A stretch of DNA of 22,409 bases from positions 1-22,409 of the forward strand of contig DAOKYT010000046.1 in the NCBI GenBank assembly GCA_035326025.1. The letters are read 5' to 3'. The notes beneath the pieces were generated by a model. The model ran no database searches. It was not told the DNA's origin and saw only the letters and a list, made by a program, of their open reading frames with translations. This stretch comes from Amarobacter sp035326025 (GTDB taxonomy: Bacteria; Chloroflexota; Dehalococcoidia; Tepidiformales; Tepidiformaceae). Of the stretch, positions 13,440 to 22,409 are shown in pieces (position 1 is the stretch's first letter; each line of letters starts with the position of its first letter). Both the position numbers and the translations under genes were made by a program.

Positions 13440-14552
13440 ATGCCGACCGGAACCAGCGGGCTGGAACGCGACCTTTCCCTCATCCGCCGGCGAGCCTGGT
13501 TATTCATTCCCTTCGCCGTCCTGGGCATCCTCGCGGCGCTCTTCATCGGCAGCCTCACGGGCGAAAGCACCGCCACCGCCTCCCTCACGCTTGATACAAC
13601 CGTGCACGACGTCGTGGTTGGCGGTGACCGCGGCCTGCGCATCTACGAAGCCCAGGAGATGACCAGCGACCCGCGCTTCCGCGAGAAGGTGCGCGAGGCC
13701 ATCGGCGACCCGGACTTCGATTTCGGCCGCTTCGCCATCAGCCTCAGCCCCATCTCCGTCGCCGATGGCATCTCGCGCGGCATCCTCACCGTCTCCATCA
13801 CCGACCCCGTGAAGGCCGACGCCGAGCGCTACCGCACGGCCTTCGTGGACGTCTTCACCGCCGAGTACACCGCCGAGGATGGTCTCTGGCGCACCCGCTT
13901 CGTCGACCGCCGCCGGCAGGTCGCCGAGGAGAACACCGCCCAGTTCGAAGCCGTCTACGCCCGGCTCAAGGCGAAGACCGACCCGCTCGGCATCTACCTC
14001 CCGCCGCTCATCGATGCGCGCGGCACCACCTCGCCTTCCACCGCCGATTACGAACAGCAGGCCCAGCTCCGCCGCGAGCTCGCCGAAGTCGAGGGCGCGC
14101 TGGGCGCGATCAGCGGCATCTCCCCTGGCGCCGCCGCCGCCGTCGCGGGCAGCGTCCTCGGCCAGCCGGTCGCCGCGGGCGATGCGGCCGGCGCCCTCAC
14201 CGCGCGCAAGGCGTCCCTCGAAGCCGCGCTCGAGGCGTTCGCCGCCGATACCGTCGCGCTCGCCGAGAGCAAGCTCGACCCCGAGACCCTCCGCCTGCTC
14301 GATGAAGTGCGCGGCAAGCGCCAGACCAAGGACGAGGCGTACGTCCGCCTGGCAAACGCCGAAGTGGCCGTGGGCAGCGCCGAGAGCTATGTCACTGTGT
14401 CCTACAGCTCGTCGGGCGGGCTCGCCGGGTCACTCCTCGGCCGCGTCGCGGTGGCCATCGCGGTCACTGTCGTGTTCGGCCTCATCGCCATCTACACCGT
14501 CGAATGGCTCAGCCAGGCGCGCGGCTCGTCCGAACTCCAGGAGGGCCCGTAG
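13440..14552 (+). CDS. Wzz-like polysaccharide chain-length/co-polymerase membrane protein
   Basis: A 370-residue protein with the two-helix layout of polysaccharide co-polymerases, which set chain length and partner with Wzy. An N-terminal Wzz-type segment (LERDLSLIRRRAWLFIPFAVLGILAALFIG) holds the first helix at about 19-40. A large extracytoplasmic region follows, with coiled-coil-prone stretches (VDRRRQVAEENTAQFEAVYARLKAK and YEQQAQLRRELAEVEGALG). The second helix is near 330-354 (VAVAIAVTVVFGLIAIYTV), and a short cytoplasmic tail ends the protein. There is no tyrosine-kinase domain, so it is not a fused BY-kinase. Pro residues typical of the Wzz second helix are not evident. ATG 13440 is chosen from the promoter position; GTG 13386 would add 18 residues. 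The GT4 gene follows after 10 bp, so the two are probably co-transcribed. Confidence 0.8.
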   Translation: MPTGTSGLERDLSLIRRRAWLFIPFAVLGILAALFIGSLTGESTATASLTLDTTVHDVVVGGDRGLRIYEAQEMTSDPRFREKVREAIGDPDFDFGRFAISLSPISVADGISRGILTVSITDPVKADAERYRTAFVDVFTAEYTAEDGLWRTRFVDRRRQVAEENTAQFEAVYARLKAKTDPLGIYLPPLIDARGTTSPSTADYEQQAQLRRELAEVEGALGAISGISPGAAAAVAGSVLGQPVAAGDAAGALTARKASLEAALEAFAADTVALAESKLDPETLRLLDEVRGKRQTKDEAYVRLANAEVAVGSAESYVTVSYSSSGGLAGSLLGRVAVAIAVTVVFGLIAIYTVEWLSQARGSSELQEGP

Positions 14553-14562
14553 CCCTCCCTCC

Positions 14563-15564
14563 ATGCGTATCGCCGAGATCAACGACATCGCCTCCGTGGC
14601 CACCGAGATCGCTGCCGGGCTGCGCGCCCGCGGCCACGAGGTGGACTTCTTCCAGCCCCGGCTCTTCGGCGCGCGGCTTCCCTCGCCGGTGAAGCCGGTC
14701 ACCGCGCCGCTGCGCGCCCTCGACTGGCTCACCATCGCCGGCCGCGTCCGCCGGGGAGGCTACGACCTTGCCCACATCCACTACGCCTACCTGGGCAACC
14801 TCGGCCGCCTCGGGCGCTTTCCCTACATCCTCCACTGCCACGGCACCGACCTCCGCGGCCAGGCCACCTGGACACGCCCGCTGGTGCGGAGCGCGGTGCT
14901 CCACGCCCGCCACGTCTTCTACGCCACGCCCGACCTGTGGCCCCTGCTCCGCGACCTCCGCCCGGATGCCGAGTTCCTTCCCAACCCGATCGACCTGGAA
15001 CGGTTTGCCCCTGCTTCGCCGCCATCGAGCCAGTCCGGCGTCTTCATCTGTTGCGGGCTGACCGCCATCAAGGGCGCGGACACCATCCTCGAAGCCTGCC
15101 GCCTCCTTGCGGGGCGCCGGCCCGATATCCGCTTCACCGCCTACGCCGGCGGGGCCTGCGCGCCCCGGTTCGATGCCCTGCCAAACGTCACGCTGATCGC
15201 GCCCCAGCCTCGCTGGAAGCTCCCGGAGCTCATCAACCGGCACGCGGTGGTGGCCGGGCAGATGAAGCTCGGCTCCGCCGGCATGGCCGAGCTCGAGGCC
15301 CTGGCCTGCGGCCGCCCCGTCGTTACCTGGTTCAACGCGCAGTCCGCCTACCCCGAGCCGCCGCCATTCGTCTCCGTCGCGACCGGGGCAGCGATGGCAG
15401 ATGCAATCGAACGGCTCGTCGACGCGCCCGCCGAACGCGACGCCACCGGCGAACAGGGCCGCGCGTGGGTGGCCAGGTACCATGCCCGCGACCGCGTCGC
15501 CGCGCGCGTCGAGGCCGTGGCGCGGGCCATCGCCGCGGGCGAACCGGTTCCCCCCGCGGATTGA
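14563..15564 (+). CDS. Glycosyltransferase family 4-like enzyme
   Basis: A 333-residue GT-B glycosyltransferase. It begins MRIAEINDIASVATEIAAGLRARGHEVDFF, the typical GT4 N-terminal fold that binds the acceptor. Other landmarks are YDLAHIHYAYLGNL, YILHCHGTDLRGQ with the acceptor-side His-Gly-Thr-Asp, LPNPIDLERFAP at the interdomain hinge, and GLTAIKGADTILEACRLL. The donor site is GQMKLGSAGMAELEALACGRPVVTW, where the E-x7-E motif appears reduced (AELEALACG). The ATG follows the Wzz-like stop by 10 bp with no strong ribosome binding site, so coupling is likely. It probably adds a sugar during assembly of the surface polysaccharide. Donor sugar and linkage are unknown. Confidence 0.88.
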   Translation: MRIAEINDIASVATEIAAGLRARGHEVDFFQPRLFGARLPSPVKPVTAPLRALDWLTIAGRVRRGGYDLAHIHYAYLGNLGRLGRFPYILHCHGTDLRGQATWTRPLVRSAVLHARHVFYATPDLWPLLRDLRPDAEFLPNPIDLERFAPASPPSSQSGVFICCGLTAIKGADTILEACRLLAGRRPDIRFTAYAGGACAPRFDALPNVTLIAPQPRWKLPELINRHAVVAGQMKLGSAGMAELEALACGRPVVTWFNAQSAYPEPPPFVSVATGAAMADAIERLVDAPAERDATGEQGRAWVARYHARDRVAARVEAVARAIAAGEPVPPAD

Positions 15565-15588
15565 CCGCATTCCGCCCCCTGCTACGGT
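15561..15588 (+). promoter_or_regulatory. Promoter for the ExoA-like glycosyltransferase, leaderless type
   Basis: TTGACC (15561-15566) overlaps the preceding gene's TGA stop, and TACGGT (15583-15588) follows after 16 bp. ATG 15595 begins 6 nt later, with no Shine-Dalgarno sequence. The glycosyltransferase can thus be transcribed separately from the upstream genes. Confidence 0.5.
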
Positions 15589-15594
15589 GAAGCG

Positions 15595-16629
15595 ATGACG
15601 ACCCCCACCCCCGCCGGCCGGCTCGATGATGCGCCCCTCACGCTTCCCGAGCGCCCGCTCGTCTCCATCGTCATCCCCTGCCTCAACGAGGAGGACTACA
15701 TCGTCGCCCTCCTCGATTCGCTCGCGGCCCAGGACTATGGCGCCGGCGACATCGAAGTGCTCGTTTCCGATGGTGGCAGCACCGACCGCACCCGCGACCT
15801 GGTAGCCAGCTACCCCTCACCGTTCCGGCGGCTCGAATTGGTCGAGAACCCGCGCCGCATCACCGTCGCTGGCCTGAACGAGGGCATGGACGCGGCCCGC
15901 GGCGATTGCTGGATCATCATCGGGGCCCACAGCAAGGTCCGGCCGGATTTCGTGCGCGAATCGGTGGCGGCCCTCAGGCGCACCGGCGCCGCCTGCGTGG
16001 GCGGCCCCATCGAGACCATCGGCGAAGGCACCGCCGGGCTCGCCATCGCGGCCGCCATGTCCTCGCCCTTCGGCGTCGGCAACGCGAAATTCCGCTACGC
16101 CGAGACCGAGGGCGAAGTCGATACCGTCCCCTTCGGCTGCTACCACCGGAAGGTGTGGGAGGTGGTCGGGCGCTTCGACGAGACGGTCGACGGCGCCGAC
16201 GAGGACAGCTACAACGCCCGCCTGATCGAGGCTGGCGGCAGGATCTGGCTCACGCCCGCGATCCGCAGCTCCTACTACCCGCGGCGCACGTTCAAGGCGC
16301 TCGCCAAACAGTACCGGGAATACGGCGCCGCCAAGGGCACGCTCCTGGCGCGCGGGCGCCCCCTCCAGCCCCGCCACTTCGCGCCGGCACTGATGGTCGC
16401 GGGCGGCCCGGGCCTCTGGTTGTTCGGGCGCTTCTCGGCGAAGGCGCGCTGGCTGCTGCGCCTCCTCGGCGCTGCCTATGCCGGCGGTGGCCTCCTCATG
16501 GCGCGCCGGGCCGCCGCGAAGAACGGGGCCAACCCGGTGCTGACCTTCGCCGCCATGGCGACCATGCACATCTCCTACGGCCTGGGGTTCATCGCCGGGT
16601 GGTGGAACGAGCGCCAGCGCCAGGCCTGA
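15595..16629 (+). CDS. Glycosyltransferase family 2 enzyme, ExoA-like
   Basis: A 344-residue GT-A glycosyltransferase with C-terminal membrane segments, resembling ExoA of succinoglycan synthesis. The GT2 core starts PLVSIVIPCLNEEDYIVALLDSL and continues with VLVSDGGSTDRTRDLV. At the usual DXD position the sequence reads WIIIGAHSKVRPDFV, with Gly-Ala-His-Ser rather than Asp-x-Asp; a related His-containing motif occurs in ExoA-like proteins. GRFDETVDGADEDSYNARL supplies the acidic ED motif for acceptor activation. Two or three hydrophobic stretches near the C-terminus (LMVAGGPGLWLFG, LLGAAYAGGGLLMA, MHISYGLGFIAGWW) anchor it to the membrane. It closes the polysaccharide cluster. The donor is unknown. 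Confidence 0.88.
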   Translation: MTTPTPAGRLDDAPLTLPERPLVSIVIPCLNEEDYIVALLDSLAAQDYGAGDIEVLVSDGGSTDRTRDLVASYPSPFRRLELVENPRRITVAGLNEGMDAARGDCWIIIGAHSKVRPDFVRESVAALRRTGAACVGGPIETIGEGTAGLAIAAAMSSPFGVGNAKFRYAETEGEVDTVPFGCYHRKVWEVVGRFDETVDGADEDSYNARLIEAGGRIWLTPAIRSSYYPRRTFKALAKQYREYGAAKGTLLARGRPLQPRHFAPALMVAGGPGLWLFGRFSAKARWLLRLLGAAYAGGGLLMARRAAAKNGANPVLTFAAMATMHISYGLGFIAGWWNERQRQA

Positions 16630-16730
16630 CGGCCGTCCCCTGCATAAACCCGCACACCTTCCCCGTCGCAAACGGTCCCTGCCCCACATACATGCCGCGC
16701 CAGTGCCCGTGACGGTGCGGGGGCGGTCCA

Positions 16731-16770
16731 CGCGTTCGAGGGATTCGCTCTCGATACCCGCGCGTTCGAG
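16731..16770. repeat. Ten-bp direct repeat CGCGTTCGAG, 30 bp apart
   Basis: CGCGTTCGAG is present identically at 16731-16740 and 16761-16770. The 30-bp period is close to three helical turns, so proteins bound at both copies would face the same side of the DNA. It lies about 150-190 bp before the sigma factor start, where an activator or the sigma factor's own system could act. Confidence 0.5.
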
Positions 16771-16835
16771 CTCCATGCGATCATGCCCCCCTGTAGTGAG
16801 CGCCCTGTGTAAGAATTTCGGCGCCTGCCTGTCCT

Positions 16836-16863
16836 GCCATCGAATCCCGCATGCTTCGATGGC
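16836..16863. repeat. Perfect 9-bp inverted repeat in the sigma factor leader
   Basis: GCCATCGAA (16836-16844) is inverted exactly as TTCGATGGC (16855-16863), with a 10-nt loop. It lies 59 bp before the sigma factor ATG. It could be an RNA hairpin in the leader or a dimeric operator. No T-tract follows, so it is not a terminator. Confidence 0.55.
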
Positions 16864-16922
16864 CTGGCGGGTTCCGGCCGGACGGGGAAACCCGGCGCGC
16901 GGCGGCGCGGCAGAGGAGTGGC

Positions 16923-18988
16923 ATGGACCAGCTCGCTGAATCGAGCCTTGTGGAGCTGGCAAAGGCAGGCGATCGGAATGCCTTCGCCGAGCTCTACAAC
17001 CGCTACTTCGACCCCGTCTACGACTTCGCCGCCCGCATGACGCGGGACCGCGACGAGGCGGCGGACATCGCCCAGGACACCTTCCTGAAAGCGATGAACG
17101 CGCTCGGCGGGCTCCAGAAGGAGGCGAGCTTCAAGAGCTGGATCTTCACCATCGCCCGCAACACCGCGCTGAACCAGCTCAAGAACGCCTCCCGCACCAG
17201 GCCCCTCACCTTCGAGGACCGCGACGGCGAGGAGGCCGGCTTCGGCGTTGTCGATACCGGCCGCTTCTCCGGCCCCGAGGAGGCGGCCCGGGCAGGCGAG
17301 ATCGCCTCGCTGGTGTGGGAAGCCGCCGCCGGGTTGGACCCCAGGCAACTCTCCCTGCTCGACCTGCACCTCCGCCAGGGGCTCGATAGCGGGGAGATCG
17401 CCGGCGTGCTTGGTGTCACCAGGAACAACGGCTACGTGATGCTGAACCGTCTGAAGAAGGCCGTCGAGGAAGCGATCGGAGCCTTCATCATGTTCAAGAC
17501 CGGGCGACAGTACTGCCCCGGCCTCGATGCCCTCCTCGGCACGGCGGACATCCAGGCGATGTCGCCCGAAACCCGCAAGCTCGTCAGCCGCCACGTGGCG
17601 CAATGCCCGGAGTGCGAGGAGCGCAAGAAGAAGCTCGCGCCGCTGGCGGTGTTCGCGGCATTCGGCGCGATCGGTGCGCCGGCGGGCGCCAGGGCCCATA
17701 TCCTCGAAGGGCTCATGCGGCAATGGCCTGGCCCCCCCGCGACCGCCGCCGGTGCCGGGCCAGCGAGCCCGGGTGGTGGCGCCGCGCACGGCGGTCCGGG
17801 GCCCGCTGGCTCTGGCGGTCGCGCCGTTGGCCGCGGCTTCCTCAGGGTGGGCTCCGGGCTGGTCGCCCTCGCGGCCGTGCTCGTCGTCCTCCTCATCATC
17901 CCCCAGAGCCCCATCGCGCTGACCCGCGACGATGGCGGCGCGCCTATCCCGGCCGGCCCCTCGCAGGGACCCGGCTCGATGCCGCCACCAGGCGAGCCCT
18001 TCACCCCGGTGCCGGGACGTTCGCCGGCCCCGGCGCCATCGCCGGGCGCGAGCCCGGCAGCGAGTTCGACCGCCCATGCGGGGGCGGGCAACGCCAGCCC
18101 GACAGCGACACAGGCGCCGCCCCCGGCCGCCACGCCGACGCAGGCGCCCAACACCCCCACCCCGGCCCCCACGCGCACGAGCACGCCCACGGCGACTCCG
18201 GCGCGGACGCCCACGCCCACGCCCACGCCCACGAAGGTGCCGTGCTTCCCGGTGCTGCAGCCTTCNNNNNNNNNNNNNNNNNNNNNNNNNNNNNNNNNNN
18301 NNNNNNNNNNNNNNNNNNNNNNNNNNNNNNNNNNNNNNNNNNNNNNNNNNNNNNNNNNNNNNNNNCCACGCCCACGCCCACGCCCACGAAGGTGCCGTGC
18401 TTCCCGGTGCTGCAGCCTTCCACCACCGCGCTGGAGATCCCCGCGGGTGGCTTTGCGACCTTCGTCGTGACCAACTCCGAACCGTGCGATGTCGCCTTTA
18501 CGGTTGGCAGCCAGGTGTTTTCCGGTGGAGCCTGGCTCTCGGCGTCACCGGCCGGCGGCACCATCCCGGCCGGTGCGGAAGCCACGGTCACCGTCTCCGT
18601 TGATGCCGGGCTCCTGCCCGCGGGCGAAGGCGCCTATTACGGCTACGTCACGGTGCAGGGCCCGAACAACTCCTTCACCGTCCAGGTGACCGCCACGCGC
18701 GGCGGCCAGCCACCGGCCGTCCAGTCGATCACCGGCCAGTGCATGGAGACCGCGGCTGGCGTCAGCTTCACAGCCATCATCACGGACGATGTGGCCGTGG
18801 GGTCGGCGATCGTCTCCTTCACCGCTTCGGGAGGCACGAACCACCAGGTGGAGCTGCGAAACACGGGCGGCAACACCTGGGCAGGCTCGCTCACCGGCGT
18901 GAGCGCCCGCGCCGGGACGAACTTCCGCGTGGTGGCCACCGATGCCTCGGGCAAGCAGACCGCCCGCTCGTTCACCGCTCCCTGTTAG
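16923..18988 (+). CDS. ECF sigma factor fused to zinc-finger anti-sigma-like domain, membrane helix and extracellular domains
   Basis: One protein seems to carry a transcription factor, its regulator and a sensor. ATG 16923 follows GAGGAG. Residues about 10-90 are sigma region 2 (ELYNRYFDPVYDFAARM, DEAADIAQDTFLKA, SWIFTIARNTALNQL). About 135-195 are region 4 (LDSGEIAGVLGVTRNNGYVMLNRLKK). A zf-HC2/ZAS-type zinc motif follows: Cys198, then His224-x3-Cys228-x2-Cys231. One hydrophobic helix lies at about 307-327 (LVALAAVLVVLLII), then a Pro/Thr/Ala-rich linker of about 100 residues. After a run of Ns come a BACON/Ig-like repeat (WLSASPAGGTIPAG ... YGYVTVQGPNNSFTVQVTA) and a second beta-sandwich (AAGVSFTAIITDD ... 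NTWAGSLTGVSA). The frame differs on the two sides of the gap, but collapsing the 55-bp duplication and 100 Ns gives a continuous protein of about 636 residues. Its stop overlaps the convergent EamA gene. Confidence 0.85.
18210..18233 (+). repeat. Hexanucleotide repeat (CCCACG)4 encoding Pro-Thr
   Basis: Four perfect copies of CCCACG encode a Pro-Thr run in the linker of the sigma factor fusion. The same repeat recurs at 18366-18388 after the N gap. Such low-complexity repeats often vary in length and hinder short-read assembly. Confidence 0.85.
18211..18420. other. Assembly gap of 100 Ns (18266-18365) flanked by identical 55-bp sequences
   Basis: Bases 18211-18265 and 18366-18420 are identical over all 55 positions. 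The left copy ends exactly at the Ns and the right copy begins exactly after them. This is what contig ends look like when a de Bruijn assembler leaves a k-mer-length overlap and a scaffolder inserts a default 100 Ns. Removing 155 bp (one copy plus the Ns) restores one reading frame. A real tandem repeat of this segment is the alternative. Confidence 0.85.
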
Positions 18989-19839
18989 CTGGCCGAGACG
19001 AGCGCCGCCCCACCGAGGGCCAGCGCCGCCCCGGCCACCCGCGTGACCGTCAGCCGCTCGTTCGTGAACAGCCGGGCGAGCACCACCGTCACCACCGGGT
19101 AGAGCGAGGCCAGCACCGACATGGCCGCCAGGTTGCCCCGCGTGCTCGCCAGGGCGAACGCGCCGTTGGCCGAAAGCTCGATCACACCAAGTGCCACCAG
19201 GTTCGGCAGGAGCCTTCCGGGGCGCCGGATGCCACCGGCGACCGCGGTTGAGCCGATGAGCATGGCGGCGCCAAGCCTCGCCCCGAGCAGCACAATCAGT
19301 TCGGGCCGGCCCTCGCCGGTTCCTTCGTTCACGAGGACGAAGAAGAACCCGAACCCGAGCGCGGCGGAGAGCCCCATGAGGACCGGCCCCAGGTGGTGGT
19401 TGCCGCGGAAGCTCGCGCCTTCGCCCGGGAACGACACCACCACCACGCCGAGCAGCGCGAACACGATGCCGGGCCAGGCTATGGCGCCCGGCGATTCGCC
19501 CCGCGCCACCGATGCCACCACGGGCACCACGGCCCCGAGACCCGAAAGGGGCGCCACGACGGCCGCATTCCCGGTCGCCAGCCCGCGGTAGAGCATGGCG
19601 CCGCCGAAGCCCGTGAAGATCCCCGCTGCGAGCCCCCAGCCGAAGGCGGTGCTGTCCCACCCCGGCCGCGCCACCAGCACGACCGCCAGGAGGATGGCCA
19701 GGCTGCTCGTCTGCGCCCAGAAGGCCACCGTCGTCGCGGGCAGCCGGCGGGCGTTCCACCCCCCGAGGAAGTCGCCGGTGCCCCACGCGAACGCGGCGCC
19801 AAGCCCGAGGAACACACCGGAGGGCATCGCGCCTGGCAC
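18985..19839 (-). CDS. EamA/DMT-superfamily transporter
   Basis: A 284-residue inner-membrane protein with about ten helices in two EamA repeats, typical of drug/metabolite exporters. The first repeat starts GVFLGLGAAFAWGTGDFLGGWNARRL and ends FALLGVVVVSFPG; the second starts LGPVLMGLSAALGFGFFFVLVNEG and ends VAGAALALGGAALVSAS. ELSANGAFALASTRGNLAAMSVLASLYPVVTVVLARLFTNERLT is the characteristic C-terminal stretch. The start is GTG 19839, or ATG 19827, which loses four residues. It begins within 10-25 bp of the gyrA stop on the same strand, so co-transcription with gyrA is likely. Its stop overlaps that of the sigma factor fusion by 4 bp. The substrate is unknown. Confidence 0.9.
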   Translation of the reverse strand: MPGAMPSGVFLGLGAAFAWGTGDFLGGWNARRLPATTVAFWAQTSSLAILLAVVLVARPGWDSTAFGWGLAAGIFTGFGGAMLYRGLATGNAAVVAPLSGLGAVVPVVASVARGESPGAIAWPGIVFALLGVVVVSFPGEGASFRGNHHLGPVLMGLSAALGFGFFFVLVNEGTGEGRPELIVLLGARLGAAMLIGSTAVAGGIRRPGRLLPNLVALGVIELSANGAFALASTRGNLAAMSVLASLYPVVTVVLARLFTNERLTVTRVAGAALALGGAALVSAS

Positions 19840-19848
19840 GCCCCGGCG

Positions 19849-22409
<2,561 letters not shown>

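Larger units (their letters stand above)
16630..16922. other. 293-bp regulatory region upstream of the sigma factor gene
   Basis: There is no gene in this stretch. It contains a 10-bp direct repeat (16731-16770), a possible extended -10 (TGTAAGAAT near 16808-16816), a perfect 9-bp inverted repeat (16836-16863) and a second imperfect hairpin at about 16868-16893, ending with the ribosome binding site GAGGAG at 16914-16919. If transcription starts near 16822 the leader is about 100 nt, long for this genome. No terminator is seen after the glycosyltransferase. Confidence 0.55.

Noticed and set aside
16640..16680. ECF-type promoter (AAC near 16652, CGTC near 16669) for autoregulation of the sigma fusion
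   Set aside because: The spacing is shorter than usual for ECF promoters and the motifs are too short to be convincing without other target promoters.
18210..18388. Repeated CCCACG units as a possible CRISPR or regulatory array
   Set aside because: They are in-frame Pro-Thr codons in a secreted-type linker, with no spacers, and are duplicated only by the assembly gap.

Overview
The window is GC-rich bacterial DNA with tightly packed genes, many 4-bp stop/start overlaps and no RNA genes, CRISPR arrays or insertion sequences that I can see. The gene content (coenzyme F420 genes cofD-cofC, a sigma factor fused to a membrane and extracellular region, secreted Thr/Pro-linker proteins, many promoters placed directly at start codons) fits a Chloroflexota-like bacterium, probably a metagenome-assembled genome. 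That placement is an inference, not a proof.

Layout, left to right. The first 93 bases hold the start of an unidentified gene leaving the window on the minus strand. Divergent from it run a histidine phosphatase, a rhomboid protease, a DegT-family sugar aminotransferase, a lipoprotein built from two copies of one module, and a ClC chloride channel/transporter with CBS and TrkA_C domains. A minus-strand operon at 6203-8677 encodes a left-handed beta-helix acyltransferase, a GT-B glycosyltransferase, a Cys-rich ArsR-type repressor and an unknown protein. A small secreted protein with its own terminator follows on the plus strand. At 9342-11871 a minus-strand operon encodes CofD and CofC of F420 synthesis and an overlapping BtuF-like binding lipoprotein.

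From 11929 to 16629 lies an exopolysaccharide cluster: an O-antigen ligase/polymerase-like protein diverging from a Wzz-like chain-length protein, a GT4 and an ExoA-like GT2 glycosyltransferase. A CRP/FNR-like palindrome and a good promoter sit in the divergent gap. Next comes the most unusual gene (16923-18988): an ECF sigma factor fused in one polypeptide to an anti-sigma-type zinc finger, a transmembrane helix, a long Pro/Thr linker and two extracellular beta-sandwich domains. It is interrupted by a 100-N gap that looks like an assembly artefact, because 55 identical bases flank it and removing the duplication restores the frame. An EamA-family transporter and the 5'-truncated gyrA gene, both on the minus strand, close the window.

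How the parts may fit together: the acyltransferase, glycosyltransferases, aminotransferase, Wzz-like protein and ligase are all suited to building a cell-surface polysaccharide. The tethered sigma factor beside them has extracellular domains that could sense the envelope or its glycans. F420 synthesis is a separate function. At least six genes have a -10-like TANNNT element 6-8 nt before the start codon and no Shine-Dalgarno sequence, suggesting that leaderless transcripts are common in this organism.
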